The position numbers and the translations under genes were made by a program. A stretch of 64,000 nucleotides of DNA from JAEUHM01 sp964538625 (GTDB taxonomy: Bacteria; Verrucomicrobiota; Verrucomicrobiia; Verrucomicrobiales; Verrucomicrobiaceae), in NCBI GenBank assembly GCA_964538625.1, contig CAZIGH010000015.1, forward strand, positions 1-64,000, read 5' to 3'. Under the pieces are notes generated by a model. It saw only the letters and a program-made list of their open reading frames with translations. It did no database searches and was not told the origin of the DNA. Shown piece after piece: positions 1 through 6,941 of the stretch (its first letter is position 1; each line of letters starts with the position of its first letter).

Positions 1-18
1 CCAAGCAAGCTGCTAAAC

Positions 19-55
19 GTTTTCCGTTTTCCGTTTTCCGTTTTCCGTTTTCCGT
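19..55. repeat. 7-bp tandem repeat (GTTTTCC x5)
   Basis: Five perfect head-to-tail copies of GTTTTCC, followed by GT, lie in the non-coding stretch downstream of nuoC. Seven is not a multiple of three and no supported gene spans the array, so copy-number change here would not alter a protein. Function unknown; it may be simple slippage or part of a larger intergenic element that continues outside the window. Confidence 0.9.
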
Positions 56-424
56 GTCCGACGGCAGAGAGGACAGCGGAGCGAAGGGGTGCAGATCGAA
101 GCAGCTGGAACATGATGGTCGAGGATCGAGTGTTAGCGAGGCGGTGGTGCCGCAGGGACGGGTTAAGTGTTGAACGAGATTGCAGTGTTTGGCCAGCGGT
201 TTTTGCCCAGTGATCGAAGAAAGTGCCGCCGCCTTACGGAAATCCGCGCGGTGAGCGTTGATCTGGATCACGAGGCGAGTGGGCAAAACCACGGATGGAC
301 ACCATTCGACACGAATGAAGCTGAGGACTGGATTTTGTGTCTGGATGCGTTCCGCCGTGCGCGTTTCAAGGCACCCGCTTCCTTGGAGCGTCCTGGCCCA
401 ACAGCTGGCTGCTGCCGCTTTTGA
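56..424. other. Non-coding stretch downstream of nuoC
   Basis: No convincing gene is seen. Short open frames (for example 167-424 on the plus strand, 85 codons) have no recognisable domain and odd composition. Bases about 290-330 contain the words ACCACGGATGGACAC and GACACGAATGAA. These resemble the degenerate ACCACGGAT...CACGAATGAA intergenic repeats I know from some environmental bacteria; that resemblance is from memory and untested. nuoD, expected after nuoC in a canonical operon, is not here. Confidence 0.5.
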
Positions 425-994
425 CTACTCCACTTTCCGGGCTCTTGGCTCGCGGGCGATGGTGTCTTGTCCGCCGGCGCAGGTGACGAAGGGACCGCCT
501 TCGAGCGGGGCGACGCCGGTGAAGGCGACATCTGGCATTTCGCTGGGTCTGCCTTCTAGCGGGAAGTCTTTGCGCAGCGGGAAGAAGGGGTAGCCTTCCC
601 ACATGAGGATGCGACGGAGGTCGGGATGGCCGTCGAAGCCGATGCCCATCATGTCATAGACTTCGCGCTCATGCCAGTCGGCGGTGGCCCAGAGGTCAGT
701 GGCGGTGGGCACGGGCTGGTCCTCGGAGACTTTTGCCTTGATGCGCAGATGCTTGCCGTGGCTGTAGCCGTAGAGTTCATAGACCATCTCGAAGCGTGGC
801 TCCTCGCCCATGTGGTCGAGGCTGGAGATGTCCACGAGGTAGTCGAAGCGGAGTTCATCCCGGCACCAGGCGAGGATGGAGTGCAGACGCTCAAGGCTGA
901 CGTTCACGGTGTGCTCACCGTGGGCTTCGCGGGTGGAGAGCACGGCATCTCCGAAGTGACCCTGGATGGCTTTGACGATTTCAGGCGCGGTCAT
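425..994 (-). CDS. nuoC: NADH-quinone oxidoreductase subunit C (complex I 30 kDa subunit)
   Basis: A 189-residue NuoC protein of the peripheral arm of respiratory complex I, a structural subunit on the cytoplasmic side of the inner membrane. The sequence carries the family signature around ADWHEREVYDMMGIGFDGHPDLRRILMW in pieces: WHERE at about 107-111, then the D-M-G-I-x-F and HPDLRRIL blocks, with a C-terminal YPFFPLRKDFP segment. It is the plain 30-kDa subunit, not fused to NuoD. It lies 24 bp after nuoB on the same strand, so the two are probably co-transcribed. No nuoD follows within the 424 bp visible, so the rest of complex I must be encoded elsewhere or beyond a long gap. Confidence 0.96.
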   Translation of the reverse strand: MTAPEIVKAIQGHFGDAVLSTREAHGEHTVNVSLERLHSILAWCRDELRFDYLVDISSLDHMGEEPRFEMVYELYGYSHGKHLRIKAKVSEDQPVPTATDLWATADWHEREVYDMMGIGFDGHPDLRRILMWEGYPFFPLRKDFPLEGRPSEMPDVAFTGVAPLEGGPFVTCAGGQDTIAREPRARKVE

Positions 995-1018
995 GGGGGC
1001 GTAGGTGCGAAAGTTGGC

Positions 1019-1558
1019 TCAGGCGAGTTCTTCGAGGAGTTCCTTTTTCTGCTCCACGAGGGAGTGTTCCTTCTCGATCTTGCGCTGGAGACGCATGAGG
1101 CCTTCCAGCAGCGCCTCGGGGCGGGGAGGGCAGCCGGAGATGTAAACGTCCACGGGAATGAGACGGTCGATGCCCTGAAGCACGGCGTAGCTGCGATACA
1201 TGCCGCCGCTGGAGGCGCAGGCTCCCATGGCGATGCACCACTTGGGCTCTGGCATCTGGTCCCAGATGCGTTTCACGGCGAGGGCCATTTTGTAGGTGAC
1301 GGTGCCGCTAACGATCATGACGTCTGCCTGGCGAGGGGAGAAGCGCATGACTTCCGCGCCGAAGCGTGCGATGTCGAAGCGGCTGGCTCCGGTGGCCATG
1401 AGTTCGATGGCGCAGCAGGCGAGGCCCATGGGCATGGGCCAGAGGGAGTTTTTGCGCATCCAGTTGATGGCTGCGTCCACGCGGGTGAAAAACACATTGC
1501 CCTCGATCTTGGAATCGTAGGCGGCATCAGTTCTCTGAATGGGTTCCAGTGCGGTCAT
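1019..1558 (-). CDS. nuoB: NADH-quinone oxidoreductase subunit B (complex I, N2 cluster subunit)
   Basis: A 179-residue NuoB (PSST) subunit that binds iron-sulfur cluster N2 next to the quinone site. All four expected cysteines are visible: the tandem pair C48-C49 in GLACCAIEL, C114 in MGACASSGG, and C143 in SGCPPRPE. Length is normal for the family. nuoB precedes nuoC with a 24-bp gap. The usual upstream partner nuoA is absent; the next gene upstream is a symporter. A TGTGA-N6-TCACA palindrome about 80 bp before the start codon suggests Crp/Fnr-family control, so this pair may have its own promoter. Confidence 0.97.
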   Translation of the reverse strand: MTALEPIQRTDAAYDSKIEGNVFFTRVDAAINWMRKNSLWPMPMGLACCAIELMATGASRFDIARFGAEVMRFSPRQADVMIVSGTVTYKMALAVKRIWDQMPEPKWCIAMGACASSGGMYRSYAVLQGIDRLIPVDVYISGCPPRPEALLEGLMRLQRKIEKEHSLVEQKKELLEELA

Positions 1559-1625
1559 GGCGTGCAGTGTCCGGGGAAGAGCGGACGTGTGGCACGATGC
1601 TGTCCGGTGAGCGGCGCGGCAACCG

Positions 1626-1647
1626 CTTTGTGAAACTTTTCACAAAG
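1626..1647. promoter_or_regulatory. CRP-like palindrome upstream of nuoBC
   Basis: CTTTGTGA-AACTTT-TCACAAAG is a perfect 8-bp inverted repeat with a 6-bp centre. Its core, TGTGA-N6-TCACA at 1629-1644, matches the E. coli CRP consensus. It sits in the 113-bp gap between the symporter stop (1672) and the nuoB start (1558), centred about 78 bp before nuoB. No T-run follows on either strand, which argues against a simple terminator. Binding by a Crp/Fnr-family regulator is inferred from the motif alone. Confidence 0.5.
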
Positions 1648-1671
1648 TCGGCAGGGCGTTCTGGGAGGGAC

Positions 1672-3018
1672 TCAGGCGTTGACTTCTTCTCCCTCTGACT
1701 TGGCGACGAGCACGGCACCGACGGTGTCGCCGAAGACGTTCACGGTGGTGCGGGCCATGTCGAGCGGACGGTCGATGGTGAGGATGAGGCCGAGGGAGGC
1801 CTTGATGGCGTCCTCTGAAAAGCCTGCGTTCTGCATGATGATGATGATGGCGACGAGGCTGGCGGCGGGGATGCCTGCCACGCCGATGCTGGAGACGAGT
1901 GCGAGCAGGACGACGATGAACTGCTGGCTAAGGCTGAGGTCCACGCCGAGCACCTGGGCTGCGAAGACCACCACTACGCACTCATAAAGGGCGGTGCCGT
2001 TCATGTTTACGGTGGCACCGAGGGGGATGACGAAGGAGGCGACGCGCTCACTGACACGGGCTTCCTCGCGGATGCAGCGCATGGTGACGGGGATGGTGGC
2101 GGTGGAGGAGGCGGTGGAGAAGGACATGAGCAGGGAGTCGCTCATGTTTTTGAAGTGCTGGAGCGGTGAGATGCCGCAGAGTTTGAGCACGAGGGGCAAA
2201 AGGACGACGGTGTGCAGGACGAGGGCACCGACGACGGTGAGGACATAGGGCACGAGGTTCTGCAAGACTCCCACACCGACTTCGGCGATGGCAGGGATGA
2301 CGAGACAGAAGACGGCGATGGGGGTGAACTTCATGATCCACGTGGTGATAAGGGTCATGACAGAGGCGAGTTGGTTGAAGGTGTCCTGGAGCGCCGTTGG
2401 CGGGCCACCGGGCACGAGTACCATGGCGACGGCGAAGAGGATGCTGAAGACGATGATGGCCAGGAGGTCTCCTTTGGCACAGGCTTCGATGACGTTGGTG
2501 GGGATGGCGCGGCGGACGATGTCCACGAGGGAACTGGTGCCGCCGCTGGCATTTTTCATGACCTCGCCCACTTCATCTGCGCTACTGCTTTGGAGGGCGG
2601 CGTCCATGGCGGCCTTGAGGGTAGGGTTTGGCGCGCCGTCGGCACCGAGTCCGGGCTTCATGACGTTGACCATGAGGAGTCCTACACAAACGGCGGTGAG
2701 GCTGCCAAAGAGGTAGTATCCCCAGGTTTTGAGTCCCATGCGGGCGAAGCCGTCCAGTGATTTCAAACCGGCGATGCCGCTGATGATGCTGGCTACGACG
2801 AGGGGGACGATGACCATTTTCAGGGCGCGAAGAAACAGGTCTGAGAGGAAGCGGCATGCCTCGATGACGCTGCGCACCCACTGCGGCGCTGCGCCCTCAG
2901 CAGGATGGGCGAAGTGCTGGAGAATCATGCCCGCCAGCACTCCCGCTGCGAGCGCGACCACGATGGGCCAGTGGGAGTGAGCTGAGTGTGACCGGGCGGT
3001 GTCGGGGCGCGTGGACAT
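1672..3018 (-). CDS. Dicarboxylate/amino acid:cation symporter (SDF/DAACS family)
   Basis: A 448-residue polytopic inner-membrane transporter of the GltP/DctA family, which imports glutamate, aspartate or C4-dicarboxylates with sodium or protons. Visible family features are the serine-rich re-entrant loop motif SFSTASSTATIPVT, the GATVNMNGTALYE block that forms the ligand and cation site, and a second loop region SSIGVAGIPAASLV. The final helix carries DRPLDMARTTVNVFGD, where D, R, T and N belong to the substrate site. The N-terminus is a short hydrophilic stretch, then WPIVVALAAGVLAGMIL. The exact substrate cannot be told from sequence. It is a single gene, 68 bp from phoU and on the same strand. 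Confidence 0.93.
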   Translation of the reverse strand: MSTRPDTARSHSAHSHWPIVVALAAGVLAGMILQHFAHPAEGAAPQWVRSVIEACRFLSDLFLRALKMVIVPLVVASIISGIAGLKSLDGFARMGLKTWGYYLFGSLTAVCVGLLMVNVMKPGLGADGAPNPTLKAAMDAALQSSSADEVGEVMKNASGGTSSLVDIVRRAIPTNVIEACAKGDLLAIIVFSILFAVAMVLVPGGPPTALQDTFNQLASVMTLITTWIMKFTPIAVFCLVIPAIAEVGVGVLQNLVPYVLTVVGALVLHTVVLLPLVLKLCGISPLQHFKNMSDSLLMSFSTASSTATIPVTMRCIREEARVSERVASFVIPLGATVNMNGTALYECVVVVFAAQVLGVDLSLSQQFIVVLLALVSSIGVAGIPAASLVAIIIIMQNAGFSEDAIKASLGLILTIDRPLDMARTTVNVFGDTVGAVLVAKSEGEEVNA

Positions 3019-3086
3019 GCGCGGTCATCTAAGCGGATTTCACGCCGACTGAAAAACGAAATCTCCGCGCATCGCGGCGGGGTAGA

Positions 3087-3779
3087 TCACTCTACTGTCT
3101 GCCGCTTGTCCTTGCTAAAGCGGACGTCCTGGGCACGCTCGATGAAGATGATGTCTTCGGCGATGTTTTTGGCGTGGTCTCCGACGCGCTCGAGGAAGCG
3201 TCCAATGAAGATAAGGTGGAGATAGACTTCCAGTGAACCGGAGCGGCTCTCCATGAGTTCCACCAGGGAGGCCTGGAGCTGTTTCTCGGCTGCGTCGAGT
3301 TCCTTGTCCCGGGCGGGTATGGAGGCGGCGGCTTCGATGTCGCCAGTGGTGAAGGCGTCGATGCTGGCTTCAAGAAGGCTGGCGGCGAGCTGATACACTG
3401 GCTGGAGGAGATTGACCTCTGCGAGTTCAGGGAGCGCGTTGATCTTGCGTGCTCGCTTGGCGATGGACGAGGCCTGATCTGAAATGCGTTCCAGGTTGTT
3501 GGCGATGCGCATGGTGCCCATCACTTGGCGCAGGTCATGCGCAAGCGGGTGGAAGCGAAAGAGGATGTCCAGGCCGAGCTTGTCCACGGTCTTTTCGAGC
3601 TGGTTGACGTCTTGGTCGTCGGCGATGGTCTGGTTGCACAGGTCGGAATCCCTCTCCAGCAGGCCGCGCATGGCATTGGCCAAGTTTTTGCGGGCGTGGG
3701 AGGACATGGTGATGACGCCCTCACGCAGACGCTCGAGCGCCTGATTGAAGGAAGAGAGGATGTGGTCCGGCTGTTGCAT
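3087..3779 (-). CDS. phoU: Phosphate signalling complex protein PhoU
   Basis: A PhoU-family protein of 230 residues: two three-helix bundles that bind metal and mediate inhibition of the PhoR kinase by the Pst transporter. The repeated helix signature is visible twice: DVNQLEKTVDKL...RQVMGTMRIANNLERISDQASSIAKRA and the later RDKELDAAEKQL...GRFLERVGDHAKNIAED. I chose the start at MQQPDHILSSF because the longer reading frame (to 3893) would run through the Pho-box-like site and almost into phoB. phoU is divergent from phoB-phoR. No pstSCAB genes are in the window. Confidence 0.93.
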   Translation of the reverse strand: MQQPDHILSSFNQALERLREGVITMSSHARKNLANAMRGLLERDSDLCNQTIADDQDVNQLEKTVDKLGLDILFRFHPLAHDLRQVMGTMRIANNLERISDQASSIAKRARKINALPELAEVNLLQPVYQLAASLLEASIDAFTTGDIEAAASIPARDKELDAAEKQLQASLVELMESRSGSLEVYLHLIFIGRFLERVGDHAKNIAEDIIFIERAQDVRFSKDKRQTVE

Positions 3780-3828
3780 GGAGGTGGGGCAGCTTGGTCC
3801 CACAATGGGAGTTTGCCAAGCGAGCCGT

Positions 3829-3846
3829 GTGACAGATTTGTAACTT
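3829..3846 (-). promoter_or_regulatory. Pho-box-like site between phoU and phoB
   Basis: Read on the minus strand, the site is AAGTTAC-AAAT-CTGTCAC. The second half and the AAAT spacer match the enterobacterial Pho box (two CTGTCAT-like halves 11 bp apart) exactly; the first half keeps G, T and A. It lies in the divergent phoU/phoB intergenic region, about 50 bp from the chosen phoU start and 51 bp from phoB. Autoregulation of the two-component system by PhoB-P is the likely meaning. Consensus taken from E. coli, so the assignment to this phylum is inference. Confidence 0.5.
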
Positions 3847-3896
3847 CCACCAACTTGGGGTAGGGGTGATCCGACTTCCACTGTGTTCTCCATCTC

Positions 3897-4571
3897 ATGA
3901 GCAAAGTTCTAATAGTCGATGACGAGCGCGATATCCTTGACCTCCTCCGAATGCACCTCGAGCACGAGGGCCACGAGGTGGCGGAGGCGGCGAACGGCAT
4001 TGATGCCCTAAAGCAGGCTATCTCGGCTATTCCGGACCTGATCGTGCTGGACTGGATGCTTCCGGGTCTGGACGGTCTGAGTGTGTTCAAGCGCCTGCGG
4101 ACGGACAGTCGCACGCGGGACATACCGGTCATCCTGCTCACAGCGAAGGCGCAACAGGCGGACCGTCTCACCGGGCTGGAGCTGGGTGCGGATGACTACT
4201 TGACGAAGCCCTTCAGCCCCCGCGAGTTGCTGCTGCGCGTGAACGCGGTGCTGCGGAGGGTGAAAAAGGTGACCACCACCAGCGAGACCAAGGTGGGAGA
4301 CTACACGCTGGATCGGAAGAACCTGGCGCTCTTGGTGGGCACGGAGCGTTTTGACCTGACGAGCATTGAGTTCAAGCTGCTGGCCGCCTTCATGGAGAAC
4401 CCGGACGTGACCCATGAGCGGGGGGAGCTGTTGCAGGGCGTGTGGGGCTACCAGGATGACACTGCGACACGCACACTGGACACGCATATCAAGCGGCTGC
4501 GAGAAAAACTGGGCAGCCATGGAGACCGCATTGTCACCGTCCGTGGTCAGGGCTACGGATGGAGACGATGA
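3897..4571 (+). CDS. phoB: PhoB-type phosphate response regulator (OmpR family)
   Basis: A 224-residue two-component response regulator. The receiver domain (about 1-120) shows the acidic pocket D8-D9, the phospho-acceptor D52 (IVLDWMLPG), T82 and K104 (TKPF). The winged-helix DNA-binding domain (about 130-224) ends with the recognition and wing region TRTLDTHIKRLREKLG...VRGQGYGWR. It is followed directly by the histidine kinase through an ATGA stop/start overlap and lies divergent from phoU, which together point to PhoB rather than another OmpR member. A Pho-box-like sequence just upstream suggests autoregulation. Confidence 0.92.
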   Translation: MSKVLIVDDERDILDLLRMHLEHEGHEVAEAANGIDALKQAISAIPDLIVLDWMLPGLDGLSVFKRLRTDSRTRDIPVILLTAKAQQADRLTGLELGADDYLTKPFSPRELLLRVNAVLRRVKKVTTTSETKVGDYTLDRKNLALLVGTERFDLTSIEFKLLAAFMENPDVTHERGELLQGVWGYQDDTATRTLDTHIKRLREKLGSHGDRIVTVRGQGYGWRR

Positions 4572-5752
4572 CGACTGCACTTCTGCTGCTTCTCCTCACC
4601 CTGGGCATCATGGCATGGCTGTGGTGGGGGGACCGTGAGCGCTGGCTCGCCAAGGTGGAACGCTTGGCCGCAGACGTGGCGTCTGCCCGCGCTGCCTGCT
4701 CGCAGGAGACCCACCGGCGTCTGCTGTTGGAAGCGATACTACAGGAGCTGAATGTGGGGATCCTCATCGCTGACAGTTCACTGAAGCTGGTATATGGGAA
4801 CCGTAGGATTTCAGCGCTTTTCACCGGTGCGAAAGCCACAGAGGGCAGGGGTCTGCTGGAGGTGGTGCGCAACCACGAGGTGGAGACGCTGGCTCGGGAG
4901 GCGGTGGAGAAGGGCATTCCCCGGACAGCGCGGCTGCGGCTGCCCGAAGCTCAGGAGCGCATTCTGGAAGTGGAGGCTGCTCCCCTGCCCCAGCAGGCGG
5001 GCGGCGGAGTGTGGATCGTCATCGCAGACGTGACGGAGAGGGTGCAGACGGAGCAGATTCGGAGAGACTTCGTGGCAAACGCTTCGCACGAGCTGCGCAC
5101 GCCACTGACGCTTATCAATGGTTACATCGAGACCCTGCGGGATGGTTTTGTGGATGATCCGCAGGCCGCTCGCCGCTGTCTGGAAGTGATGGACAAGCAC
5201 GGTCGGCGGATCCTGCGCATCGTGGAGGACATGCTCACCATTTCACGCCTGGAGGGAGACACCTCGAGGCTGAGCCGCGAACCTTTTGATGTCAAAGCCT
5301 GTGTGGAAGGCGTGATTGACCAGCTCACGCCGCTGGTGGAGCAGAGGCGGCCAGTGATTGATCTTCAGTTCCCGGAGGCGGGTGGCACTCTGGAGGGCGA
5401 CCGCTTTTACTGGGATCAAATTTTCACCAACTTGATAGAGAATGCTCTGAAAGAGAACGCACGTCCTGGGCTGAAGCTCACCATCTCCGGTGAGTGGAGT
5501 GATGGAGTGTGTGTGCTGAAGGTGAGTGACAACGGCATAGGCATCCCCGTGCATGACGTGCCCTTTGTCTTCAAGCGTTTCTACCGCGGTGCTAAGCACC
5601 ATAGCCAAGGTGAGGTGAAAGGCACCGGGCTGGGGCTCTCGATCGTGAAACGTGCCGTGGAGGCGCACGGGGGCAGCATTGAGCTGCGAAGCACGCCGGG
5701 GGTGGAGACCACTTTCACCATCCGTGTGCCGCTGCCCGTTGCGGGAAAATGA
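4568..5752 (+). CDS. phoR: PhoR-type sensor histidine kinase
   Basis: A 394-residue membrane-anchored histidine kinase. There is one N-terminal transmembrane helix (TTALLLLLLTLGIMAWLWW), a PAS-like region (about 50-160, with IADVTERV at its end), and the HisKA dimerisation box FVANASHELRTPLTL with the phosphorylated histidine near residue 174. The HATPase part has the N box NLIENALK, the G1 box SDNGIGIP, the F box and the G2 box GTGLGLSIVK. The start at 4568 forms an ATGA overlap with phoB; a start 9 bp earlier (4559) is also open. The single-helix PAS architecture is that of PhoR, which senses phosphate through PhoU/Pst rather than a periplasmic domain. Confidence 0.9.
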   Translation: MTTALLLLLLTLGIMAWLWWGDRERWLAKVERLAADVASARAACSQETHRRLLLEAILQELNVGILIADSSLKLVYGNRRISALFTGAKATEGRGLLEVVRNHEVETLAREAVEKGIPRTARLRLPEAQERILEVEAAPLPQQAGGGVWIVIADVTERVQTEQIRRDFVANASHELRTPLTLINGYIETLRDGFVDDPQAARRCLEVMDKHGRRILRIVEDMLTISRLEGDTSRLSREPFDVKACVEGVIDQLTPLVEQRRPVIDLQFPEAGGTLEGDRFYWDQIFTNLIENALKENARPGLKLTISGEWSDGVCVLKVSDNGIGIPVHDVPFVFKRFYRGAKHHSQGEVKGTGLGLSIVKRAVEAHGGSIELRSTPGVETTFTIRVPLPVAGK

Positions 5753-5753
5753 A

Positions 5754-5782
5754 GAGCCGCCGTGCAACGCGCACGACGGCTC
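5754..5782. terminator. Bidirectional hairpin terminator after phoR
   Basis: GAGCCGCCGTGC and GCACGACGGCTC form a 12-bp stem with one mismatch around the loop AACGC, starting just after the phoR stop codon. It lies between phoR and the convergent gene that ends at 5831. There is only a weak T-tract on the plus strand (TTTTGGGGG further on). Confidence 0.7.
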
Positions 5783-5830
5783 CTGGTGTGCTTCAGATTT
5801 TGGGGGTCTGAAAAGGTTCTGCTGCGCGGA

Positions 5831-6493
5831 TTACTCGTTGAGCACGAGCCGGATTGTGCCGCTGGAAATGCTGAAGTCTCGAATGCCAGCGAGGAAGCCC
5901 TTCACGGCAGGATCCGAGCTGAGGTCCGCGTTCTCAAAGAGGTTCAAGCCCTTGATGTTGCCCAGCCAGGCATTCGGCAGCGGCACCCCGCTTACGCTGA
6001 TGTCCGCGATGCTGAAGGCCAGCTTTTGATCTGCACCCATGGCCGCCTTAAACGCGCACTTGATGCGTAGGGTCTTCCCGCCGAGCAGGGGAGCATCTGG
6101 TTCAATGGGCACGATGGCCTCTGCTGAACCTGTCCCATTGCCAAGATGCACCTTGATTTGTTCACCAAGGCCCTGCTCAGCGAGGAAGGCATTGATCTCA
6201 CGTTCGCTCAAAGTCAGCGTGCGCTTCTCCAGTTCCGCCGCAGCCTGCTTCTCCGCCTCCAGTTCCTCCGGCGTCTTCTCTGCCCCTGCGGCATTGAGAG
6301 CAGCGAGCTTGGACTCCAGCACCTCACGCTCACCAGCAGAGAGCCGGACGGGATCCAGCGCGGATGCATAGAAGTTGTGCTTCACCCACCAAGCTGTGCC
6401 AGCTGCGGCGATGCCTGCGGTGCCGAGCATGACGGCGAGGATGACCACGGCGGGTCGCTTCCAGAAGGGACGTGGGGCGGACTGTGTGTTCAT
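5831..6493 (-). CDS. Membrane-anchored protein of unknown function
   Basis: A 220-residue protein with a short basic N-terminus and one transmembrane helix (about 14-36, AVVILAVMLGTAGIAAAGTAWW). A helical Ala/Glu/Lys-rich stretch follows (about 55-95), then a soluble beta-rich domain. The segment LTLSEREINAFLAEQG resembles the motif before the beta domain in DUF2140/YpmS-like membrane-tethered lipid-binding proteins, but the likeness is weak. I chose the start at MNTQSAPRPFWKR because the region before it in the longer frame looks untranslated. The gene converges on phoR and is divergent from the Zn-ribbon gene at 6612. Function not recognised. Confidence 0.7.
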   Translation of the reverse strand: MNTQSAPRPFWKRPAVVILAVMLGTAGIAAAGTAWWVKHNFYASALDPVRLSAGEREVLESKLAALNAAGAEKTPEELEAEKQAAAELEKRTLTLSEREINAFLAEQGLGEQIKVHLGNGTGSAEAIVPIEPDAPLLGGKTLRIKCAFKAAMGADQKLAFSIADISVSGVPLPNAWLGNIKGLNLFENADLSSDPAVKGFLAGIRDFSISSGTIRLVLNE

Positions 6494-6611
6494 GGGCGTG
6501 TGACGTTGAGTTGACTGCTTGGACGTTCGACGATTTTGAGTGTTCATCCATTGCAAAAAATCTGCGCGTCTGGAACACTTTCTCCCCGACAGCACGTTTT
6601 CATTCCAGCCC

Positions 6612-6941
6612 ATGATTGAAGTCTTCTCCCACCACGACTCCGCACGCGTCGGCTTCTACCGTTCACTGCTGGAGGACGCGGGAATACGCACCTATTTCCG
6701 CAACGAGTTCGTCAGCGGAGTGGAAGTGGTGGTGCCGGTTTTCTATCCTGCGCTCTGCGTATTGGATGAGGCGGACGAAGCCCGCGCGCTGGAACTCATT
6801 CGTAGCCAGTCGGCCGCAGCCGCAACGCCTGACGTCCCGGACTGGCAGTGCCCTGCGTGCAGTGAGACCGTTCCCGGCGAGTTCGCCCAGTGCTGGAACT
6901 GCTCTGCCCCGCATCCTGAACCCACCTCTCTCCTTGCATGA
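6612..6941 (+). CDS. DUF2007-type protein with C-terminal zinc ribbon
   Basis: A 109-residue protein. Residues 1-70 (MIEVFSHHDSARVGFYRSLLEDAGIRTY...) match the pattern of the DUF2007 putative signal-transducing fold, a small ferredoxin-like domain that begins with a statement of side or position relative to a ligand. The C-terminus carries CPAC and CWNC, a four-cysteine zinc ribbon. The start was set at the second in-frame ATG because the fold begins there. It overlaps the next gene by ATGA, so the two are translationally coupled. Cellular role unknown. Confidence 0.72.
   Translation: MIEVFSHHDSARVGFYRSLLEDAGIRTYFRNEFVSGVEVVVPVFYPALCVLDEADEARALELIRSQSAAAATPDVPDWQCPACSETVPGEFAQCWNCSAPHPEPTSLLA

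Noticed and set aside
167..424. Plus-strand open frame of 85 codons downstream of nuoC
   Set aside because: No domain, odd composition and overlap with repeat-like words; likely non-coding.
626..1633. Long plus-strand frame (335 codons) over nuoC and nuoB
   Set aside because: Antisense shadow of two well-recognised genes; GC-rich codon bias leaves such frames open.
1626..1647. Reading the palindrome before nuoB as a terminator of the symporter gene
   Set aside because: No T-run on the minus strand after the stem, and the core fits the CRP consensus exactly; a terminator cannot be fully excluded.
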